Below are positions 25,249-32,840 of a DNA stretch of 64,000 nucleotides, piece by piece. The position numbers were made by a program, and so were the translations under genes. Origin of the DNA: an uncultured Nitrospirales bacterium (GTDB lineage Bacteria > Nitrospirota > Nitrospiria > Nitrospirales > UBA8639). Under the pieces are notes generated by a model. The model saw nothing but the letters and a program-made list of their open reading frames with translations, ran no database searches and was not told where the DNA came from. Position 1 is the first letter of the stretch. Every line of letters starts with the position of its first letter. The stretch is from assembly GCA_951812745.1 (NCBI GenBank), contig OX638327.1, forward strand, positions 1,601,914-1,665,913. Reading direction: 5' to 3'.

Positions 25249-28200
25249 TCACGACCTTCCTGTCAACCGTTGATACACGCGTGGCAACCGTTCAGGCAAG
25301 GTCAGGATATCATCCAGGACCAGGTATTGAACGTCTCCGTACATGCGTTTGAGATAGCCGCTCGCCTGTTGGTCGATGGTCAAACAAAAGGGACTGATCC
25401 CCTGCTGCCGCGCTTCCCGGAGCGCCATGCGGGTATCTTCCAGGGCATATTCCTCTCCATAATCCCCGTCAAGGGGGCGCCCGTCACTCAACAGCACGAG
25501 CAACCGGTGCCGGGCCGGGCAACGCAGCAGTTTCTGGACGGCATGCCGGATCGCGGCCCCGTCACGATTTTGCTGTAACGGCGTCATGGCCGCAATGCGC
25601 TGGCCGATTTGATAACGCCGGGTGTCGCTGAAATCCTTCAGCACCATGAAATCCACCTGATGCCGACCCTGTCCGGAAAACCCGTATAACGCATATTGAT
25701 CCCCGATGGCCTCCAGGGCCTCGGTGAGCACGATCAACCCTTCCTTCTCCACGTCGATCACCCGACGCTGTCCCGATTCCAATTGCCGGCCCGTCGAGCC
25801 GCTCATATCGACCAAAAACGCCACGGCGACCTGGCGTTCACGTTTGTCCCGCCGATCATAGATCCTATCGGATGGATCGATTCCCGCTCGCCGTTCCGCC
25901 ACGTGACGAATCGCGGCATCCAAATCCAAATGCTCGCCATGGTCATAGCCATGGACCCGCTGCAACCCCGTGGGCCGCATGGTTTCAAAGTAGCGCCGCA
26001 GGACCCGAATAGCCGGGGCATGTTTTTCCAGGACCCGTTGGGCGAAATCCTGATTGCCCTCTTCGCCGGGACGCTCGACCACCCGGCACCATTTGAGTCG
26101 ATAATCCCGGATCCCGCCATCCCATTCCGGGTACACGTACGTCTGCTCCTGACCGGATGATACAGGCAACAACCCGTCGCCTGCGCCTTTCACGTGCAGA
26201 TATTCGTCAAGCACGGACCGCTGCGCCCCAGGCTCGCCGGCATCGTCCTGATGAGCTTCCCCTGTTTCCATCTCTTCGGTTCGACCCACCGGAGCGGGAG
26301 AAGGCGCACCGGCAGCTTCCAAACCCGGTTCCGGCTGTTCCGGGACATCCGGGTCCTCGTCCGACTCCGCGGATTCACCACGGACGAAATCCGGATTCAT
26401 TTCTCCCCGATAGGCCCAATTCGTAATGCTTCGATACCCGCCCGCGGTTTCTTCCGCCGCACGAGGCCCCGCGCCCAACTCCTCGTCCTCCGGCGTCGAA
26501 TCCGTTTCATCCGGAACCACGGGTTCCAGGCTGCCGATCATCTCATCCAGCACCTGATAGATCCTGTCTGCCAGGTCGATGGATTGCTCATTCGTGGCGT
26601 GAGGGTCCTGAATCGTCCGCGCCACGTCCCAACACCGATCCACGACCCGCTGAAGATTGTCCGAAATCTGCGGGCCTTCCGCTCCTTGCGTAAACAGGAG
26701 CAACAACCGGTCCAGCACCATCTCCCTGGCCGTCATGCCATGGAGCAAGGACCGGGTCTTGACCGACGCCCGGGACACGGCAGCCAAATCATCCCGCAAT
26801 CCCGGATATTCCCGTTGCAACAAAAACTCCACGCGCGCGTCTTCGAGGATGGTCCACAGATCCCGGATCACCCCTGTTTGAGGATAGAGGGAAAAGAAGT
26901 CCGTCAAGCAGTCGACGTTCGGAACGCTCGCATCGAGTCGATAGCGCTCCGCCACCCGTCGAGCCAGCGTTCGAAGCATCGGCAGATCGATTCGATACGT
27001 GCCGAACTCCACGTGCCCCATTTCATGCGCCAACGTGACCGTATAGCTTCGGATGTTCCGGTCCTTCCCCGAAAACCGGTTCATGAGCGACGGCAGATAG
27101 ACGAGGGGGCCGCCGGCTTTCATCTCCAGACGCGGGCGTTGGGTCGAGTCGGCCAGGGATTCAATTTGCACGGGTTGCCCGCAGATCATGTGGCCAAGCA
27201 GTTTCAACGAGCGCGCCACCTGTCGAAGCGGCACGTTGTGGGTCGCCTGTTCGATCGCGCTCAACGCTTTCGAGGTTTCAAGGGAAAAATAGGCGCGCGC
27301 GCCCTCCGGGCTGTAGTCCAACACTTCCATGCCGCCGCGGAACCACGTTTCAAAGGCCTCGTCCCGGCCGTCCGCGCCGTCACACAGACGGATCACCTCC
27401 GGCGCCCGGCGAAAATATTCCATGGTCACGCCGGCATCCCGTTCGGCCAGCAGCCCGCCGTATTGGAGGACTTTCATGCGCCGTTCCGCCGAGGGCAGGA
27501 GAGCCATCAGCCCCGGCGCTTCAGCCAACAAGATCAAGGCCGTTGCAGGCGACTGATCCGCCAGGGTCGAGCCCACGCTGACGATGTTCGGGTGCAGGGC
27601 CGCATCCGGGATTTCTCCGAGCAGGCCGGGGCTCGTGCGAAAGAATTCCAGAATCCCCACGTAATCGGGTTTTCCCAAACTATTTTGTGTAATTAATTTC
27701 ATGCCGAAGGCCACCCAGGGCCGCACGTCTTCCAATGCCAGCACTTCCGCTACCCTCGGACATTCCCGGATAAACTCGATACCCAGCACGTGATTCCAAT
27801 CCGTCAGTTCCCGGCCGATCTCCGCCCATTGGGCCAGGTCGGTTTGCGAATCCACGAGCAGCAATTCCGGGGCCTTTCGAAAGAATTCAAACGCGCAATT
27901 GGCTGCAAACTCCGAGTCGCTGTCGGCGAGTTCCAGCGTCGTCTCGAGCACCGCTTGACGAAACGCGGCGGAATCCAAGACGCCCAACAGACGCGGGCTC
28001 TCTTTCAGATATTTCAAGGTGATCGCCCCCGACAGCCCGGCCAGGGTCACAACCACGTCCAGCCATGAACCGACCGGCTCGGGACCGCACCGTTCCACCA
28101 TCTCGGGGAGCGACTCCATGGCCTGTCCCGCGAGTTTCGCGGAACGCTGATCGAGTTCCTGCAATAATTCGGAGACGTGGCCGGCCCCACCCGTTTCAAA

Positions 28201-28290
28201 AAGAACAGCGGCGATGTTTTGTGCGCTGTCGGGACTGAGCCGAACAGCCAGTTGAGCCCGGAGCGCTTGTGGAGAGGAAGATGGGTCCAT
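25249..28290 (-). CDS. NorD/CbbO-type von Willebrand factor A protein
   Basis: 1013 residues. The C-terminal VWA domain has the MIDAS motif FLVDMSGSTGRQL (about residue 826) and LLVLLSDGRPLDGDYGEEYALEDTRMALREARQQG, hallmarks of the NorD/CbbO group. The middle part has a metalloprotease-like HEMGH (about residue 421), and the long N-terminal half is alpha-helical and repeat-like. NorD and CbbO work with MoxR-type AAA+ ATPases (NorQ, CbbQ) to activate metalloenzymes such as NO reductase and Rubisco. No such ATPase gene is adjacent here. The acidic linker (about 600-700) is low complexity. Confidence 0.88.
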   Translation of the reverse strand: MDPSSSPQALRAQLAVRLSPDSAQNIAAVLFETGGAGHVSELLQELDQRSAKLAGQAMESLPEMVERCGPEPVGSWLDVVVTLAGLSGAITLKYLKESPRLLGVLDSAAFRQAVLETTLELADSDSEFAANCAFEFFRKAPELLLVDSQTDLAQWAEIGRELTDWNHVLGIEFIRECPRVAEVLALEDVRPWVAFGMKLITQNSLGKPDYVGILEFFRTSPGLLGEIPDAALHPNIVSVGSTLADQSPATALILLAEAPGLMALLPSAERRMKVLQYGGLLAERDAGVTMEYFRRAPEVIRLCDGADGRDEAFETWFRGGMEVLDYSPEGARAYFSLETSKALSAIEQATHNVPLRQVARSLKLLGHMICGQPVQIESLADSTQRPRLEMKAGGPLVYLPSLMNRFSGKDRNIRSYTVTLAHEMGHVEFGTYRIDLPMLRTLARRVAERYRLDASVPNVDCLTDFFSLYPQTGVIRDLWTILEDARVEFLLQREYPGLRDDLAAVSRASVKTRSLLHGMTAREMVLDRLLLLFTQGAEGPQISDNLQRVVDRCWDVARTIQDPHATNEQSIDLADRIYQVLDEMIGSLEPVVPDETDSTPEDEELGAGPRAAEETAGGYRSITNWAYRGEMNPDFVRGESAESDEDPDVPEQPEPGLEAAGAPSPAPVGRTEEMETGEAHQDDAGEPGAQRSVLDEYLHVKGAGDGLLPVSSGQEQTYVYPEWDGGIRDYRLKWCRVVERPGEEGNQDFAQRVLEKHAPAIRVLRRYFETMRPTGLQRVHGYDHGEHLDLDAAIRHVAERRAGIDPSDRIYDRRDKRERQVAVAFLVDMSGSTGRQLESGQRRVIDVEKEGLIVLTEALEAIGDQYALYGFSGQGRHQVDFMVLKDFSDTRRYQIGQRIAAMTPLQQNRDGAAIRHAVQKLLRCPARHRLLVLLSDGRPLDGDYGEEYALEDTRMALREARQQGISPFCLTIDQQASGYLKRMYGDVQYLVLDDILTLPERLPRVYQRLTGRS

Positions 28291-28301
28291 TGGTTCCAGG
28301 A

Positions 28302-28604
28302 TTATCCTGCCGTATGTCCTTCGGGTTGCCAGCGATGGATTTTGCGAATTGTTATCCCAAGTGATGCTTTGGCCTTGTCCAGATCATAAGACTTTTGCAG
28401 GTTGAGCCATAACTCCGGTCCGGTTCCAAAAAACTGACCAAGGCGCAAGGCCGTATCGGCTGTAATATCACGCTTGCATCGAACGATCTGCGAAATACGA
28501 TTGGGCGGCACGTCAATCTGACGAGATAACTCAGTCGCCGTCATTTCAATTTCTTGCAACTCATCCGCGAGAAACTCGCCCGGATGGATTGGTTCTCTAG
28601 CCAT
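28302..28604 (-). CDS. higA: HigA-family antitoxin
   Basis: 100 residues from ATG 28604, eight bases after GGAGGT. The IHPGEFLADELQE opening and the HTH segment ELSRQIDVPPNRISQIVRCKRDITADTALRLGQFFG define the HigA/XRE type. It represses its own operon and neutralizes the HigB ribosome-dependent mRNA interferase. The higB gene normally precedes it, but only a fragment is left (28637-28660). It is followed at once by the NorD-like gene. Confidence 0.85.
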   Translation of the reverse strand: MAREPIHPGEFLADELQEIEMTATELSRQIDVPPNRISQIVRCKRDITADTALRLGQFFGTGPELWLNLQKSYDLDKAKASLGITIRKIHRWQPEGHTAG

Positions 28605-28636
28605 GATCAATCACCTCCGTCTTTCACTTCACGTAC

Positions 28637-28660
28637 CTAGTGGTAATCTGTGATTTCCAC
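28637..28660 (-). pseudogene. C-terminal remnant of a HigB toxin gene
   Basis: Upstream of higA on the same strand the frame reads VEITDYH and stop, which matches the usual HigB C-terminus (EI.DYH). An in-frame stop precedes it and no more of the toxin is recognisable. The match is only seven residues, so it is suggestive. Confidence 0.4.
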
Positions 28661-28784
28661 CTATATCATGCCTGCCTTACCGACGAAAACAAGCCGTCGA
28701 CAAAAAAGCTTGACAACCTGCCGGCGACTCGATTAGAATGCGTGAAGATGATAACGGAAATCAATATCGCATTGAGTAAACATC

Positions 28785-28988
28785 ATGTACATCTGTGTTT
28801 GTAAAGGCATTAAAGAATCGGACGTCGAAGACCTGGGTCGCTCCGGGATCACCTGCCCGAAGCAACTGGCCGCCACGCTGGGAATCGACGACGACGATGC
28901 TTGCGGGCGGTGTCTCGACAAGATCCATGACCTGGTCACCATCGCCTCAAGCGAACATAAGCGGCACTGTACTTCCGTTCAAGTTTAG
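28785..28988 (+). CDS. Bfd-like (2Fe-2S)-binding protein
   Basis: 67 residues. MYICVCKGIKESDVEDLG followed by ACGRCLDKIHDLV gives the C-x-C...C-x-x-C layout of bacterioferritin-associated ferredoxin (BFD-like) domains. Such proteins carry a 2Fe-2S cluster and can release iron from bacterioferritin or act as small electron carriers. It has no adjacent bacterioferritin gene. No strong ribosome binding site is visible. Confidence 0.8.
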   Translation: MYICVCKGIKESDVEDLGRSGITCPKQLAATLGIDDDDACGRCLDKIHDLVTIASSEHKRHCTSVQV

Positions 28989-29079
28989 CCCTTCGCGGCG
29001 AACCTTCCCCCTTCCATTCCATTTAGTTGCCGGTTATTCTGTCTGAATCCATGCGTTCGTAAACAGTCAGGGGTTGAGT

Positions 29080-31026
29080 ATGTCGAATCCGCTTATCGCT
29101 CCTTACGGGTCATGGACCTCCCCCCTGACCTCGGACCGGATTGTTTCAGAATCCATCAGACTGGGACAAATCGCCCTCGATGAGGAGCGGGTGTTCTGGG
29201 TCGAAAGCCGTCCCCAAGAGGGCGGGAGGTATACGATTGTCCAACGGGACGCCGGCGGCACCCGGCACGACCTGACCCCAGTCCCGTTCAATGTTCGCAC
29301 TCGAGTCCATGAATACGGAGGCGGGGCGTATTGTGTCGCGGACGGAGTCGTGTATTTTTCCAATTTTTCCGATCAGCGGCTGTATCGACAGCGCCAGGGC
29401 GGAGCGCCCGAGCCCGTCACCGCGGACGCGCCCATGTACTATGCCGATGCGATTCCGGACCTTCGGCGCCGCCGCCTTCTTTGCATTCGTGAAGATCATA
29501 CCCATGCTGATCGGGAGCCCCAAAACTCCATCGTGAGCATTGCTCTCGACAACGACTCAGTTCCCACGTGCGGCGATATTCTGGTTTCGGGCAATGATTT
29601 TTATGCCTCTCCACGCCTGAGCCCGGATGGAAGGCAATTAGCTTGGCTGGCCTGGAATCATCCCAACATGCCGTGGGACGGCACGGAACTCTGGGTCGCC
29701 GATCTCGGTGAGGACGGCTCGATCCGGAGCCCACGGTGCGTGGCCGGGGGAACCGACGTCTCAATTTTTCAACCAGAATGGTCGCCGGACGGCCGGTTGC
29801 ATTTCGTGTCAGATCAATCCGGCTGGTGGAACCTGTGCCGTTTGGACAACGAGCAAATCGACGCCCTCTATCCCATGGAGGCCGAATTCGGCGAACCACA
29901 ATGGGTGTTCGGCCAGAGGCTCTACGGGTTCGAGTCGCCTGACCGCGTGATCTGCGCCTATACGCAGGACGGCTTCTGGTATCTGGGCCGTTTGGACACG
30001 GTACAACACACGCTCGAACGATTCGATCTTCCGTACACGACCTTCGACGACGTCCACGTGCAGCCATCCCGCATTGTGTGTGCGGCCAGTTCCCCTTCCG
30101 AGCCCACGGCGCTGATTCAGATCGATGCGGGTACGCAAGCCGTGACCGTCCTTCGCCGTTCGGTGGAGTTTTCCCCTGACCCCCGTTATCTGTCCACGCC
30201 TTCCGCCATCACCTATCCCACCCGGGACGGATCGATTGGGCACGCGTTTTATTACCCTCCGCACAATACGGATTATCAAGCCCCGTCTTCAGAGCGCCCT
30301 CCACTCCTTGTCAAGAGCCACGGAGGCCCCACCGGAGCCTCTTCTCCGGCGTTCAACCTGATGATTCAATTTTGGACCAGCCGGGGATTCGCCGTGCTCG
30401 ACGTGAACTACGGCGGGAGTACGGGATACGGACGGGCTTATCGGGAACGCCTGAACGGTCAGTGGGGCATTGTCGACGTAGATGATTGCGTCAACGCGGT
30501 CACGGCGCTCATTGACCGGGATGCCGTGGACCCGGCTCGCGTGACCATCACGGGGGGCAGCGCCGGGGGCTTTACCACGTTGTGCGCCCTGACGTTTCGC
30601 GATTGCTTTACGGCCGGCTCCAGTTACTACGGCGTCTCGGACCTCGAAGCGCTCGTTCGGGATACTCATAAGTTCGAATCACGCTACTTGGACCGGCTCA
30701 TCGGCCCGCTGCCCGAACGGAAAGACCTCTATGACCAGCGATCTCCCATTCACTTCACCGACCGGCTGTCCGCTCCCCTCATTCTCTTTCAGGGGTTAGA
30801 AGACAAAGTGGTCCCGCCGAACCAGGCGGAGAACATGTTCAACGCGGTGAAAGCGAAAGGGCTTCCCGTCGCCTATATCGCCTTTGAAGGGGAGCAGCAC
30901 GGGTTTCGACGTGCCGAGCACATCAAGCAGGTCCTGGACAACGAACTGTATTTCTATTCGAAGATCTTCGGCTTCGTCCCCGCGGATCCGGTGGACGCCT
31001 TCCCGATTGCCAATCTGAAAGAGTGA
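29080..31026 (+). CDS. S9 family prolyl oligopeptidase-type peptidase
   Basis: 648 residues from ATG 29080 after CAGGGG. An N-terminal beta-propeller (repeats such as ASPRLSPDGRQLAWLAW and FQPEWSPDGRLHFVSD) covers about 380 residues. The C-terminal alpha/beta hydrolase domain has the nucleophile in TGGSAGGFTT (about residue 491), the acid in GLEDKVVPPNQ and the histidine in GEQHGFR. NYGGSTGYGRAY is typical of the dipeptidyl aminopeptidase/acylaminoacyl peptidase group. No signal peptide is present, so it is probably cytosolic. Confidence 0.93.
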   Translation: MSNPLIAPYGSWTSPLTSDRIVSESIRLGQIALDEERVFWVESRPQEGGRYTIVQRDAGGTRHDLTPVPFNVRTRVHEYGGGAYCVADGVVYFSNFSDQRLYRQRQGGAPEPVTADAPMYYADAIPDLRRRRLLCIREDHTHADREPQNSIVSIALDNDSVPTCGDILVSGNDFYASPRLSPDGRQLAWLAWNHPNMPWDGTELWVADLGEDGSIRSPRCVAGGTDVSIFQPEWSPDGRLHFVSDQSGWWNLCRLDNEQIDALYPMEAEFGEPQWVFGQRLYGFESPDRVICAYTQDGFWYLGRLDTVQHTLERFDLPYTTFDDVHVQPSRIVCAASSPSEPTALIQIDAGTQAVTVLRRSVEFSPDPRYLSTPSAITYPTRDGSIGHAFYYPPHNTDYQAPSSERPPLLVKSHGGPTGASSPAFNLMIQFWTSRGFAVLDVNYGGSTGYGRAYRERLNGQWGIVDVDDCVNAVTALIDRDAVDPARVTITGGSAGGFTTLCALTFRDCFTAGSSYYGVSDLEALVRDTHKFESRYLDRLIGPLPERKDLYDQRSPIHFTDRLSAPLILFQGLEDKVVPPNQAENMFNAVKAKGLPVAYIAFEGEQHGFRRAEHIKQVLDNELYFYSKIFGFVPADPVDAFPIANLKE

Positions 31027-31064
31027 GAAAAAGAAACCAGCGGAACCAACATTCCGTCGCTACA

Positions 31065-31994
31065 TCATTCCGTGTAAACTCCCGGCACGTCATCCGGCCC
31101 GGCTCGCTCGATTTTCAATGCCTTGTTGTTTTTGAGGACCTTCGCTTTAATCCGATCCCCGTACCCAAACTCTTCCGTGATCTCCGTCTTGCCCGTGGCT
31201 TCAATCTGAATCTCGCCCCGCTCCCCCCGCACGATGTAAAAATCGCGGTCAACGTCCAGCAGGTCGGCCACAATGGTTTTGAATTCCGGTTGCTTCGGCT
31301 GCGCCAGCGCAGTGGGGGCTTGCCCCTTGCCGCCCTGTTGGGCTTCAGGAGCTTGCGCGGCGACCGGCAGATTTTCCGTCACCCCCGACACGTCATCCGG
31401 TCCGGCGCGTTCGATCTTCAACGCCTTGTTGTTCATGAGCACGAGGGCCTTGATCCGATCGCCGTATCCGAATTCTTCCGTGATCTCGGTCTTGCCCGTG
31501 GCTTCGATTTGAATCTCGCCCCGCTCGCCCCGCACGATGTAGAAGTCCCGATCAACGTCCAGCAGATCGGCCACGATGGTTTTGGATACCGGTTGCAGAG
31601 GCTGCGCCTGCGGCGCGGGAGCTTCCCCCTTGGCGCCCTCTGGACCTGCAGGGGCTTGCGCGGTGACCGGCAGATTTTCCGTCACCCCCGACACGTCATC
31701 CGGTCCGGCGCGTTCGATCTTCAACGCCTTGTTGTTCATGAGCACGAGGGCCTTGATCCGATCGCCGTATCCGAATTCTTCCGTGATCTCGGTCTTGTAC
31801 GTGGCTTCGATTTGAATCTCGCCCCGTTCGCCCCGCACGATATAGAAGTCCCGATCAACGTCCAACAGGTCGCCCACGATCGTTTTGGTGGGTTGGGTTG
31901 ATGCTCCCTCCTGCGCGAGGAGAGACTGACCCTGGACCAACAGGAGGACACAAACGGCACCCAGAAGTTTCACAACCGCGACAGACCCTTTCAT
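31065..31994 (-). CDS. Exported protein with three near-identical ~72-residue repeats
   Basis: 309 residues from ATG 31994. After a signal peptide (KLLGAVCVLLLVQGQSLLAQ) three domains follow at about 37-109, 138-210 and 239-306. Each runs KTIV.DLLDVDRDFYIV, then GEIQIEA, FGYGDRIKA and ALKIERAGPDDV. They are joined by Ala/Pro/Gln-rich linkers. The small barrel-like repeat suggests a periplasmic ligand- or protein-binding module; no family name can be given with confidence. Repeats 1 and 2 are almost identical at DNA level, showing recent duplication. Confidence 0.8.
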   Translation of the reverse strand: MKGSVAVVKLLGAVCVLLLVQGQSLLAQEGASTQPTKTIVGDLLDVDRDFYIVRGERGEIQIEATYKTEITEEFGYGDRIKALVLMNNKALKIERAGPDDVSGVTENLPVTAQAPAGPEGAKGEAPAPQAQPLQPVSKTIVADLLDVDRDFYIVRGERGEIQIEATGKTEITEEFGYGDRIKALVLMNNKALKIERAGPDDVSGVTENLPVAAQAPEAQQGGKGQAPTALAQPKQPEFKTIVADLLDVDRDFYIVRGERGEIQIEATGKTEITEEFGYGDRIKAKVLKNNKALKIERAGPDDVPGVYTE

Positions 31995-32063
31995 TCCGCC
32001 ACCACCTTTCCTGCTAAGGCTGTAAGTTGGACGTGCGAGTCCGCAGCACGTCACCGGTTCCGT

Positions 32064-32840
32064 TCAAATAGTACCATACGCGTTGAGTCTCATCCATAGA
32101 CCTCCCACCACCAGGACGGCAATGACCGCGAGGGCCGTGAAATCGGCCCCGTGCATTTTCGAAACAAACAGGGGGCGCCGAACCTGCCCTGCCCCGAAGC
32201 CCTTGGATTCCAGGGCCATGGCAAGCAGATTCGTCTGGCGAAGGGTATGCCCGATCAAGGGCACGATCAACGGCGGGTACCGGCGAATTCTCCCGAGCAC
32301 GCCCTTTGATTGCACGTCCAATCCTCGCGAACGCTGGGCCTGAATCACGGCCCCGATCGAGCCGAGCAACGTGGGAACCCATCGAAAGGCGAGCGACAAC
32401 GAAAATCCCAGGGGACGGGGTACGCCTAATCGATTCGAGGCCTCGCCAAGCTCTTCAATGGACGTGGTCGACAAAAGCACGATGCCGCTGATGAGCATGG
32501 CATTGAGCCGCAAGCCCATGCCCATCCCATGCAGCACGCCTTCCCGCATGACGGTCAGGCCGCCGATCGTGAACAACGGGGTGGTCCCATCCACGAAAAA
32601 GGGCCAGAGCACCACGCTGTACACAAACAACAGCGCCAGCAGGATCCAGATCTTTTTCAGATTGTGGAGACTTTGCGCCCAGAGGACCAGGGCCAGGACG
32701 CCCGCGCAGAGCCCCAACAAGTACACCGGGTCCGAGAACAGCAGGCTCAAGGAAAAGAGCCCGAGCAGGCAGAGGATTTTTGTCCGGCCGTCCAGACGGT
32801 GCACCCACGTCCGGGCATCCACGTATAATGAAAGATTCAT
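32064..32840 (-). CDS. ecfT: ECF transporter transmembrane (T) component
   Basis: 258 residues from ATG 32840, overlapping the ATPase gene stop by four bases (ATGA). Several transmembrane helices are visible (ILCLLGLFSLSLLFSDPVYLLG, IWILLALLFVYSVVLWPFFV). The two Ala-Arg-Gly-like coupling motifs appear as AQRSRGLDV and ALESKGFGAG, where the T component meets the ATPases. It forms an energy-coupling-factor importer with the upstream S-A-A' fusion. A longer frame to 33017 extends into the ATPase gene and is not used. Confidence 0.9.
   Translation of the reverse strand: MNLSLYVDARTWVHRLDGRTKILCLLGLFSLSLLFSDPVYLLGLCAGVLALVLWAQSLHNLKKIWILLALLFVYSVVLWPFFVDGTTPLFTIGGLTVMREGVLHGMGMGLRLNAMLISGIVLLSTTSIEELGEASNRLGVPRPLGFSLSLAFRWVPTLLGSIGAVIQAQRSRGLDVQSKGVLGRIRRYPPLIVPLIGHTLRQTNLLAMALESKGFGAGQVRRPLFVSKMHGADFTALAVIAVLVVGGLWMRLNAYGTI

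Noticed and set aside
26194-27696. 500-codon plus-strand open frame inside the NorD-like gene
   Set aside because: It lies wholly antisense to a well-supported 1013-residue protein, has no family resemblance and an Arg/His/Gln-rich composition typical of antisense frames in GC-rich DNA.
31101-31870. CRISPR-like regular repeats
   Set aside because: The repetition comes from protein-coding modules of about 300 bases in one reading frame, not short repeats with unique spacers.
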